Positions 1 to 6,984 of a DNA stretch of 32,331 nt are shown here, in pieces. The number at the start of each line of letters is the position of its first letter. The first letter of the stretch is position 1. The DNA is taken from contig JAQVSG010000016.1 of assembly GCA_028700655.1 (NCBI GenBank), positions 1 through 32,331 on the forward strand, read 5' to 3'. The notes below the pieces were generated by a model. It saw only the letters and a program-made list of their open reading frames with translations. It did not search any database and was not told where the DNA came from. The position numbers and the translations under genes are program-made. Source of the DNA: Caldisericia bacterium (GTDB lineage Bacteria; Caldisericota; Caldisericia; UBA6126).

Positions 1-1
1 T

Positions 2-253
2 TCGAGTGCTGCTTACATGACCCGAAACCCAGGTGCATTGGCCAGTGCTTTGCGCAAAATATCCTCACCGGGTGCAAAATCACAGTTTTCCAATGCAGCT
101 GTAAACCCTTTGTTTATTGCCGAACCTTTTAAAGGCGTTCATATAAAAGAAATGTTTTCTACGCACCCTCCCATTGAAAAGAGAATTGAGCAATTGGATA
201 AAATGGCTTATTCTGGGAGTGTTTTGATGAAGGAGGCTACTGATGCTAATTAA
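2..253 (+). CDS. htpX: HtpX-family M48 metalloprotease, C-terminal fragment
   Basis: This is the 3' end of a gene whose start lies left of the window. The reading frame is open from base 2 and runs SSAAYM, then NPGALASALRKI, then NPLFIAEPFKG, and ends near FSTHPPIEKRIEQL. This is the conserved C-terminal pattern of HtpX, a zinc-dependent inner-membrane protease that degrades damaged membrane proteins. The HExxH zinc site and the membrane helices would be upstream and are not visible, so the assignment rests on the tail alone. Its last codons overlap the start of hdrC by 11 bases, and the hdrC ribosome-binding site (AAGGAGG, 230-236) lies inside it. The Hdr-Flx genes may therefore be read through from this gene. 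Confidence 0.82.
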   Translation, partial: SSAAYMTRNPGALASALRKISSPGAKSQFSNAAVNPLFIAEPFKGVHIKEMFSTHPPIEKRIEQLDKMAYSGSVLMKEATDAN

Positions 254-827
254 AATTGGGCGAGAAGTGAACCTTTTAGCATTCAGCAAAAAATTAGAAA
301 AAGAAACGGGCACCGATGTACGTAAGTGTTATCAGTGCGGAAAATGTACAGCCGGTTGCCCCATGAACTTTGAGATGGATGTTTCCCCGTCTCAAGTGAT
401 TCGTTTTTGCCAATTGGGGATGGAAGAAAAAGTACTAAACTCAAGAACAATTTGGTATTGCATCTTTTGTGATACCTGTTCTACAAGATGTCCTCAGGGT
501 GTAGACATCAAAGGTGTTATGGATGGTTTACGAAGAATGGCCGTGGCTCGTAACATTAAACCAAAATCCAATGTTCGTTTCCTAGAAAAAGCTTTTCAAA
601 GTATTATTTATCTATTTGGAAGAGTCTATGAACCAGGTATGGTGGGTATGTACAATCTCCGATCTGGCAACTTTCTCCACGATGTTGGTTACTTCCCTTT
701 GATGCTTCGGAAGCGAAAAATTAGCCTAAAACCTCATTTTAAACGTACAAGAGAGGTTCGTCAGGTCATGAAACGAGCACAGAAGATGAAGCTTCGAAAA
801 GCCAAAGAACTGGAGGAAGCAAAATGA
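243..827 (+). CDS. hdrC: Heterodisulfide reductase-like subunit C (HdrC)
   Basis: A 194-residue iron-sulfur protein with two [4Fe-4S] motifs in the N-terminal half: CYQCGKCTAGCP (about residues 29-40) and CIFCDTCSTRCP (about 74-85). The rest is helical and basic. This is the HdrC layout: a small ferredoxin-like subunit that passes electrons from HdrA to the HdrB active site. The start follows AAGGAGG with 6 bases of spacing. It overlaps hdrB by the ATGA at 824-827, which implies translational coupling and a stoichiometric complex. No membrane segment is present, so it should be soluble. Family and position are clear; the physiological disulfide substrate is not shown by the sequence. Confidence 0.93.
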   Translation: MLIKIGREVNLLAFSKKLEKETGTDVRKCYQCGKCTAGCPMNFEMDVSPSQVIRFCQLGMEEKVLNSRTIWYCIFCDTCSTRCPQGVDIKGVMDGLRRMAVARNIKPKSNVRFLEKAFQSIIYLFGRVYEPGMVGMYNLRSGNFLHDVGYFPLMLRKRKISLKPHFKRTREVRQVMKRAQKMKLRKAKELEEAK

Positions 828-1693
828 AATATGGATACTATCCTGGTTGCAGTGCAAAATCTACCGCCCCTGAGTTAGACGCTACCACGCTAGCCCTTAT
901 TGATTTTTTACATTTGGATATTAAAGAATTAAAGGATTGGGTCTGCTGTGGAGCCAGCTCTATGCATTCTGTCGACAAAGTACTCCATACAGCTCTTTCT
1001 GTGATGACACTGGATGCTGCCAATGCAGAAGAAAGAGATATTATGGTGCAATGCCCCGCTTGCTTAGCCCATGTATTGGAAGCCAAAGAAGTGCTATCGA
1101 AGGATTCTGAGTTGAAATCCGATGTTTTAGAAGCAGTTGGCAAGCAAGTTGATGCCAACATGAAGATACGTCATTTTAGCTCTATTTTGCACGATGAGTA
1201 TGGGCTGGATAAAATTCGAGAAAAAGTAACCAATCCCTTGCAATCTCTTTCCATTGCTTCGTACTATGGATGCTTAATTGTAAGGCCACCAGAACGGATG
1301 CAATATGACGATCCTGAAAATCCGATGGTGATGGATCAGCTGATGTCAACCTGTGGTGCAGAGATTGTTCAATGGCCCTTCAAAACGAAATGCTGCGGAG
1401 CGGGTACCGCTATTTCGGATACCGATGTATCTCTGGACTTAACCTACGAAATATTGCGAATGGCAAAAAACAACGGAGCTGAATGTATCTGTGTTTTATG
1501 CCCTTTGTGTCAAAATAATTTGGATCTTCGTCAAAAGAAGATTGAGCAGCGATATGGTGAAAAACTGAATCTTCCTGTTTTGTATTATACGCAATTGCTA
1601 GGACTTGCTTTTGGATTAGATCCTATCATGCTTCAGTTAAACCGTTTATTTGTGGATCCTTTTCCTTTGCTGAAACGCAAAGGAATATTGTAA
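824..1693 (+). CDS. hdrB: Heterodisulfide reductase-like subunit B (HdrB), CCG-domain catalytic subunit
   Basis: A 289-residue protein with two CCG domains. The first cysteine set is C9, then C41-C42-G, then C77-P-A-C80. The second is the YYGC cysteine, then KCCGAG, then CPLC near the C-terminal third. Spacing fits the CX(31-39)CCX(~35)CXXC pattern that ligates the two non-cubane [4Fe-4S] clusters where disulfide reduction occurs in methanogen HdrB. Both sets are complete, so a competent active site is expected. Non-methanogens use HdrB on a disulfide or protein-thiol partner other than CoM-S-S-CoB; which one applies here cannot be read from the sequence. It starts inside the hdrC stop and is followed after 12 bases by hdrA, whose AAAGGAGG lies at about 1692-1699. 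Confidence 0.93.
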   Translation: MKYGYYPGCSAKSTAPELDATTLALIDFLHLDIKELKDWVCCGASSMHSVDKVLHTALSVMTLDAANAEERDIMVQCPACLAHVLEAKEVLSKDSELKSDVLEAVGKQVDANMKIRHFSSILHDEYGLDKIREKVTNPLQSLSIASYYGCLIVRPPERMQYDDPENPMVMDQLMSTCGAEIVQWPFKTKCCGAGTAISDTDVSLDLTYEILRMAKNNGAECICVLCPLCQNNLDLRQKKIEQRYGEKLNLPVLYYTQLLGLAFGLDPIMLQLNRLFVDPFPLLKRKGIL

Positions 1694-1705
1694 AGGAGGC
1701 TTGAC

Positions 1706-3682
1706 ATGGCAAGAATAGGTGTATTTGTATGTTGGTGTGGATCCAACATTGCAGAAACTGTAGAAGTAAGCAAAGTAGCCGAAGTTTCGAAAAGTATTCC
1801 TGGTGTTGTGTATTCGGTGGATTACAAATATATGTGTTCGGATCCCGGGCAAGAATTGGTCAAGAATGCCATTAAAGAATACAAATTAACAGGTGTGGTT
1901 GTTGCCTCATGTTCTCCTAGGATGCATGAAAAAACATTTCGTAAAGCAGCATTAGAAGCTGGCTTGAATCCATACATGCTTGAAATGGCGAATATTCGAG
2001 AACAGTGTTCTTGGGTTCATAACAATATGGACGAAGGAACACAGAAGTCTATTGATCTTGTTCGGATGATGGTAGAAAAAGTAAAACGAAACAAGCCCCT
2101 TGATGATATTAGTATTCCTGTAACCAAGAAAGCCATGGTGATTGGTGGTGGAGTTACAGGCATTCAAGCTGCATTGGATATAGCTTCCGGCGGGATACCT
2201 GTAGTATTGGTTGAAAAAGAATCCTCGATTGGAGGAAAAATGTCTGCTCTTGATGAGACATTTCCTACTCTGGATTGTTCCCAATGCATCCTTACTCCAA
2301 AAATGGTAGAAGTGGCGCAACATCCTCTTGTTCAAATCATTAGTTACGCAGAGATTGAAAAGCTTGAAGGATTTGTTGGCAACTTTAAAGCTACTATCCG
2401 CAAGAAAGCTCGATACGTTGATGTAGATGCTTGTACAGGCTGTGGAACCTGTTGGCAGAAGTGCCCTGTAAAAGTAGACTCTGAATTTGAGCAAGGGTTG
2501 GGAAAACGAAAAGCCATTTTCATTCCCTTTCCACAGGCGATCCCAAGTAGACCGCGTATTGATGCGGAAAACTGTTTAAAGTTAACCAAAGACCGCTGTG
2601 GGATCTGTGAAAAAGTGTGTCCAACCAAGGCCATACATTATGATGATAAAGACGAATTTATGGAAGTGGAAGTAGGGGCTATTGTGGTTGCTACGGGGTA
2701 TAAAATTATGCCTGTATCTGCCTTCCCTGAATATGGCGGAGGCCAATATCCCGATGTCGTTACTTCTCTTCAATTTGAAAGAATGGTGTGTGCGTCTGGT
2801 CCAACCCTGGGAGATCTGAAACGACCCTCCGATGGAAAACTACCGGAAACAGTTGTGTTTGTAAAGTGTGTTGGATCCCGCGATCCAGAGCATTATCATT
2901 CGTATTGTTCGAAAATCTGTTGTATGTATGTAGCAAAGCAGACGATGCTCTACCGACATAAAGTGCATCATGGCAATTGCTATGTTTTCTATATCGATGT
3001 ACGTTCCAATGGGAAAAATTATGAAGAATTTGTCAGACGTGCGCAAGAACAAGAGGGAGCCCAATACATTCGAGGGCGCGTGTCATCTATTTACAAAGAT
3101 GGAGACGACATGGTAGTAGAGGGGGCAGACACCCTTACCAACTCCCAAATTAAGGTGAAATGTGATTTGGTTGTTTTGGCAACAGCTATGGAAGCCCCTG
3201 ATGGGATCAAGCAATTGGCTCAAAAACTTGGTATTGGCTATGATCAACACGGATTCTTAACGGAGGCACACCCCAAATTACGTCCTGTTGAAACCGCTAC
3301 AGCTGGAATTTTCTTGGCTGGTTGCGCGCTTAGTCCAAGAGATATTCCCGATAGCGTTTCTGAAGGTAGTGCCGCCGCCGCCAAAGTATTGGGACTTCTC
3401 TCCAAAGATACCCTTGATAAAGAAGGCGTTGTAGCTATTGTGAATGAACTTACTTGTGTCGGATGTCAAAATTGCATTCGCGTTTGCCCTTATAATGCAA
3501 TTGAATTGAAAGATATCTGCAATCGACAAGGAGAATTACAGCGACAAGTTGCCCATGTAAACCCTGGGCTTTGCACGGGATGTGGCACTTGTACTCCAAG
3601 CTGTCCTTCTCGAAGCATTGAACTGCAAGGATTCCGTGATACAGAATTGTATGCAGAAATAAATGCTTTAGCTGAGTTGTAG
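1706..3682 (+). CDS. hdrA: Heterodisulfide reductase-like subunit A (HdrA), electron-bifurcating flavoprotein
   Basis: A 658-residue protein of typical HdrA length. In order it shows the N-terminal HdrA domain (FVCWCGSNIAE and CSPRMHEKTFR), an FAD-binding Rossmann start (VIGGGVTGIQAALDIA, about residue 147), the HdrA motif TLDCSQCILTPKM, a ferredoxin motif CTGCGTCWQKCP with a second cluster CGICEKVCP, the conserved CVGSRD with a downstream cysteine group (YCSKICC), and a C-terminal 2x[4Fe-4S] ferredoxin (CVGCQNCIRVCP and CTGCGTCTPSCP). In the family the HdrA FAD is the bifurcating centre. It takes electrons through the MvhD/FlxD subunit and splits them between ferredoxin and the HdrBC disulfide site. 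All cluster motifs look intact. It is soluble and sits centrally in the operon. Confidence 0.94.
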   Translation: MARIGVFVCWCGSNIAETVEVSKVAEVSKSIPGVVYSVDYKYMCSDPGQELVKNAIKEYKLTGVVVASCSPRMHEKTFRKAALEAGLNPYMLEMANIREQCSWVHNNMDEGTQKSIDLVRMMVEKVKRNKPLDDISIPVTKKAMVIGGGVTGIQAALDIASGGIPVVLVEKESSIGGKMSALDETFPTLDCSQCILTPKMVEVAQHPLVQIISYAEIEKLEGFVGNFKATIRKKARYVDVDACTGCGTCWQKCPVKVDSEFEQGLGKRKAIFIPFPQAIPSRPRIDAENCLKLTKDRCGICEKVCPTKAIHYDDKDEFMEVEVGAIVVATGYKIMPVSAFPEYGGGQYPDVVTSLQFERMVCASGPTLGDLKRPSDGKLPETVVFVKCVGSRDPEHYHSYCSKICCMYVAKQTMLYRHKVHHGNCYVFYIDVRSNGKNYEEFVRRAQEQEGAQYIRGRVSSIYKDGDDMVVEGADTLTNSQIKVKCDLVVLATAMEAPDGIKQLAQKLGIGYDQHGFLTEAHPKLRPVETATAGIFLAGCALSPRDIPDSVSEGSAAAAKVLGLLSKDTLDKEGVVAIVNELTCVGCQNCIRVCPYNAIELKDICNRQGELQRQVAHVNPGLCTGCGTCTPSCPSRSIELQGFRDTELYAEINALAEL

Positions 3683-3695
3683 GAAGGAGATGCAT

Positions 3696-4130
3696 ATGTC
3701 TGAGAATTGGGAACCCAAAATTATTACCTTTGTTTGCAATTGGTGTACTTATGCTGGTGCCGATTTAGCCGGAACATCCAGATTTAAGTATGCATCCAAT
3801 ATTCGAATTATAAAAACTCCTTGTAGTGGAAGAATAGACCCCATGTTTATCGTATCTGCTTTTGAGAAAGGTGCAGATGCTGTATTGATATCGGGATGTC
3901 ATCCAGGCGATTGTCACTACAATGAAGGCAATTACAATGCCCGACGGAAGTTTACCATGATGAAACGATTGTTGGATACCCTTGGAGTGGATACACGTCG
4001 TGTTGTTTTTGCTTGGTGTAGTGCCTCAGAAGGCATAAAATTTTCTCGGTTGGTGAATGAGGTCACGGAATCTATTAAAAAACTTGGACCCTACACCGAT
4101 TATCATTCGCTTAATCAGGAAGAGAGGTAG
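3696..4130 (+). CDS. flxD: MvhD/FlxD-type [2Fe-2S] electron-transfer subunit
   Basis: A 144-residue protein with the MvhD cysteine pattern: CNWCTYAGAD near the N-terminus, TPCSGRID, GCHPGDCHY and AWCSASEG. MvhD carries one [2Fe-2S] cluster and docks the electron-donating module onto HdrA. The start at 3696 is chosen because GGAAGGAG (3682-3689) lies 6 bases upstream; an in-frame ATG at 3690 overlaps that site and is less likely. No hydrogenase genes (mvhA, mvhG) follow. Instead come Flx-type NAD(P)H dehydrogenase genes, so this is the FlxD form linking a flavin dehydrogenase, not a [NiFe] hydrogenase, to HdrABC. Confidence 0.88.
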   Translation: MSENWEPKIITFVCNWCTYAGADLAGTSRFKYASNIRIIKTPCSGRIDPMFIVSAFEKGADAVLISGCHPGDCHYNEGNYNARRKFTMMKRLLDTLGVDTRRVVFAWCSASEGIKFSRLVNEVTESIKKLGPYTDYHSLNQEER

Positions 4131-4134
4131 ATCG

Positions 4135-4989
4135 ATGCAAGAATTAGTTAAGAAAGCAAAAGAACTGATCGAGAGTAAAGAAGTCGATTTACTGATTGGC
4201 TATCAAAGTGACGGCGAAAAGGGAGCCAAACCTCTTTTTGTGAAAAATACACAACAAGCTGAAAAATTGATATTTAACCAGTATTGTTTGAACAATTTGG
4301 TGACCTATTTGAAAAGGCCGGATGTAAAAGCTTTGAAAAAAGTAGCTGTGGTAGCGAAAGGTTGTGATATTCGATCTTTCGTTATGTTGCTATCGGAAAA
4401 CCAAGTGTCTCGCGATGCCATTTTTATTATTGGGATGACCTGTGACCACGTGGTCTCTCCAGATGGAACGGGCGAGAATGAAAAATGTACAACCTGTAAA
4501 GTTCACAATCCACATTTGGCGGATGTTGTTCTTGGAGCTCCCGTGCCCGAGAAAATAGCGAAAGACAAACCCGTTCATTATGCTCAACTTGAAAAACTAA
4601 ATGCGATGTCTCAAGAAGAACGATGGGCATTTTGGCAGGAGGAGTTGTCTCGATGTATCCGATGTTATGCTTGCAGACAGGCATGCCCATTGTGTTACTG
4701 TGAACGCTGCATTGTAGACTTTAACACTCCTCAATGGATTGATACTAGATCAAACCCCCGAGGTAATTTTGCATGGAATATCGTACGGGCTTTACATCTT
4801 GCTGGACGCTGTATTAACTGTGGTGAATGCGAGCGAGTATGCCCAGCAAATATTCCTTTAATGTTGTTAAATCAATCTCTTCAAGAGGAAGCACAAGAAA
4901 AATTTGCGTGGGAAGCAGGGTATGATCCCGAATCGCAACCGCCTCTTACCACCTTCCGTAAAGAAGATGATGAAGACTTTATACGATAG
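4135..4989 (+). CDS. flxC: FlxC-like 4Fe-4S dicluster protein of the Flx-Hdr complex
   Basis: A 284-residue iron-sulfur protein. The N-terminal ~180 residues form a domain with isolated cysteines (KGCDIRSF, MTCDHV, CTTCKVH) resembling the coenzyme F420 hydrogenase beta-subunit type. The C-terminal part has two cluster motifs: CIRCYACRQACPLCYCERC, which holds extra cysteines, and CINCGECERVCPANIP. An upstream in-frame ATG lies inside flxD; 4135 is preferred because GGAAGAGAGG precedes it by 7 bases and it follows the flxD stop directly. Between flxD and flxB this matches FlxC, which relays electrons from the NAD(P)H-oxidising subunit. The subunit letter is inferred from gene order. Confidence 0.8.
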   Translation: MQELVKKAKELIESKEVDLLIGYQSDGEKGAKPLFVKNTQQAEKLIFNQYCLNNLVTYLKRPDVKALKKVAVVAKGCDIRSFVMLLSENQVSRDAIFIIGMTCDHVVSPDGTGENEKCTTCKVHNPHLADVVLGAPVPEKIAKDKPVHYAQLEKLNAMSQEERWAFWQEELSRCIRCYACRQACPLCYCERCIVDFNTPQWIDTRSNPRGNFAWNIVRALHLAGRCINCGECERVCPANIPLMLLNQSLQEEAQEKFAWEAGYDPESQPPLTTFRKEDDEDFIR

Positions 4990-4998
4990 GAGGGAATC

Positions 4999-6033
4999 AT
5001 GGCTGAATACTATATAACTCAATCAAAAATGACGGCCTTGCTGAAAGAATTGGCAAGCGATTCTGGAATGGAAGTATTTGGACCCGTCAAAAAAGGAAAC
5101 GATGTCTTTATTTCCAAAATGGATGGCAAAACAGAGCTTTGCTTGGATTATTTCATCTCTGTGAACTCTATTAAAGAGGCCATATTTCCTCGGTTTGAAC
5201 CTATTTTAAAATACAAACTTCGAAGTGAAGGTGTGGAGCTTGCAGAGCTACCTCCCATTAAACCCTTGGTTGTCTTTGGAGGGCATCCTTGCGACGCTGC
5301 TTCTATTCCTTTAATGAAAGACTTGTTCAGCTGGGATTACAAAGATCACTTCTACCTTCAACGTTTGGAAAAAGTGGTCATTATCACTCTTGCTTGTGTC
5401 GAAAAAGACGAGAATTGTTTTTGTACCTCCTTGGGAGGGTCTCCCCATGGAGAAACCGGTTCTGACATACTCCTTGAGAGAGTCAGCAAAGACGGTTGGC
5501 AAGCAAAAATAGTATCTGAAAAGGGCAAGAAGTTTATAGAAACTCATCTAGACTTTTTCCGCGATACAATAACCCCCGAAAAAGGAATTCCAAAGCTCCA
5601 AGACAAGGATATTCCTGTGATGTTTCAATCCGATCGAGTCAAGAAATGGATTGAAAAGAACTTTGACCATCCCTTGTGGGAAGAGGTTGCTTCCAATTGC
5701 TGGAGTTGCGCTGCTTGTACCTATGTATGTCCCACCTGCCATTGTTTTGATATTACAGACGATGCAACCATGTGGGAAGGTGTTCGCACAAAAAACTGGG
5801 ATGCCTGTACCCTGCCCTTTTTTACGAAGCATGCCTCTGGTCATAATCCACGAAGCCAATCTTACGAACGATACCGACAAAGAATTTCTCACAAATACAG
5901 CTACTATATCGACCTTTTTAATCATGTTTCCTGTACAGGTTGTGGTCGCTGTAGTAGAGTTTGTAAGGCTGGTGTTAACATTCTGGATATCGTCAAGCGT
6001 ATCGATGAAGAATCCAAAAAAGGAGAAAAATAA
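4999..6033 (+). CDS. flxB: FlxB-like 4Fe-4S protein (AsrA / sulfhydrogenase-beta family)
   Basis: A 344-residue protein. The first ~220 residues hold a domain related to anaerobic sulfite reductase subunit A and sulfhydrogenase beta subunits (GGHPCDAASIPLMKDLF; ITLACVEKDENCFC). A ferredoxin-like C-terminus carries CWSCAACTYVCPTCHCFD and CTGCGRCSRVCKAG. In Flx complexes it passes electrons between the FAD/NAD(P)H subunit FlxA and FlxC. AGGAGG precedes the start, and its stop TAA shares one base with the flxA start (6033). Confidence in the family is high; the name flxB is by synteny. No sulfite reductase siroheme subunit (AsrC) is nearby, which argues against an Asr role. Confidence 0.82.
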   Translation: MAEYYITQSKMTALLKELASDSGMEVFGPVKKGNDVFISKMDGKTELCLDYFISVNSIKEAIFPRFEPILKYKLRSEGVELAELPPIKPLVVFGGHPCDAASIPLMKDLFSWDYKDHFYLQRLEKVVIITLACVEKDENCFCTSLGGSPHGETGSDILLERVSKDGWQAKIVSEKGKKFIETHLDFFRDTITPEKGIPKLQDKDIPVMFQSDRVKKWIEKNFDHPLWEEVASNCWSCAACTYVCPTCHCFDITDDATMWEGVRTKNWDACTLPFFTKHASGHNPRSQSYERYRQRISHKYSYYIDLFNHVSCTGCGRCSRVCKAGVNILDIVKRIDEESKKGEK

Positions 6034-6893
6034 TGCCCGAGAATATTTATGAACCCTATTTAATGGAAATTACAGAAATCTTGCAAGAAACACCAGATAC
6101 CCAAACATTTCGACTTGCATTTAAAGATCCTTCTGTCAAAGAGAAGTTTTCTTTTAAAGCAGGTCAGTTTGGCTTGTATTCTGCTTTTGGTGCTGGTGAA
6201 TCAACCTTCTGTATTGCTTCTTCTCCTACTCGCAAAGACTATATCGAATGTACATTTCGAACAACAGGCCGTGTAACGTCCGAGTTAGCCAACATGAATG
6301 TAGGAGATACGATTGGATTTCGAGGGCCCTATGGCAACTCTTTTCCCTTGGAAGAGAAATTTTACGGTAAGAACATTACATTTGTTGCCGGGGGTATAGG
6401 GTTGGCTCCTGTTCGCTGTGTTATCTGGAATGTGTTGGATTTGCGAGACAAATTTAAAGATGTTCATATAGTGTATGGAGCTAGAACCTATACAGACTTA
6501 ACCTATAAGCATGAGTTGAAAGAATGGGAAGAACGCAAAGATGTTCACTTGGTGAAAACTGTCGACCCAGGTGGTGACACTCCTGAATGTGGTTGTACCG
6601 TGAAGTGGAATGGTTGCGTAGGATTTGTTCCCACGGTTTTAGAACAGTCGACGATAAAAGGAGGAAAAGACGACATTGCTGTTGTATGTGGTCCTCCTAT
6701 CATGATTAAGTTTACCCTGCCTGTACTAGAAAAAATGGGATTTGTTCCTGAAAACATCTATACAACACTGGAAAATAAGATGAAATGTGGATTGGGAAAA
6801 TGTGGACGATGCAATGTAGGGAACTTTTATGTCTGCAAACATGGACCTGTCATTTCGTATGCAGATTTATCAAAACTACCTCAAGAATACTAA
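6033..6893 (+). CDS. flxA: FlxA-like FAD/NAD(P)H oxidoreductase subunit
   Basis: A 286-residue flavoprotein of the ferredoxin-NADP reductase superfamily. It shows an N-terminal beta-barrel FAD domain, a nucleotide-binding segment (FVAGGIGLAPVRCVIWNVL, about residue 120), VVCGPPIMIKF near residue 210, and a C-terminal [2Fe-2S] motif (CGLGKCGRCNVG and a fourth cysteine in FYVCKHG), as in dihydroorotate dehydrogenase electron-transfer subunits and AsrB. It should be the entry point for NAD(P)H electrons into the complex. AGGAG lies 7 bases before the start. It is the last gene of the operon and is followed by a strong hairpin. NADH versus NADPH preference cannot be judged. Confidence 0.87.
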   Translation: MPENIYEPYLMEITEILQETPDTQTFRLAFKDPSVKEKFSFKAGQFGLYSAFGAGESTFCIASSPTRKDYIECTFRTTGRVTSELANMNVGDTIGFRGPYGNSFPLEEKFYGKNITFVAGGIGLAPVRCVIWNVLDLRDKFKDVHIVYGARTYTDLTYKHELKEWEERKDVHLVKTVDPGGDTPECGCTVKWNGCVGFVPTVLEQSTIKGGKDDIAVVCGPPIMIKFTLPVLEKMGFVPENIYTTLENKMKCGLGKCGRCNVGNFYVCKHGPVISYADLSKLPQEY

Positions 6894-6905
6894 AAAACGA
6901 ACCCA

Positions 6906-6946
6906 AATGGAAAAAGCGGAGGATGTATTCCTCCGCTTTTTCCATT
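6906..6946 (+). terminator. Perfect 18-bp hairpin, probable terminator of the hdr-flx operon
   Basis: Bases 6906-6923 and 6929-6946 are exact inverted complements around a 5-base loop (TGTAT). The core GCGGAGGA pairs with TCCTCCGC, flanked by an A5/T5 stretch inside the stem. It begins 12 bases after the flxA stop. No separate U-tract follows the stem, but the upper T5 in the 3' arm may serve. The symmetric A/T arms could also stop transcription from the other strand. Confidence 0.75.
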
Positions 6947-6984
6947 CGTAGCATAAAAATATGTAGGTGGTAGAAAGAAGCACA

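Noticed and set aside
3696-6893. A [NiFe] hydrogenase (Mvh) or anaerobic sulfite reductase (Asr) operon
   Set aside because: No large or small hydrogenase subunit and no siroheme AsrC gene is present; the genes after the MvhD-like protein fit Flx-type NAD(P)H dehydrogenase subunits.
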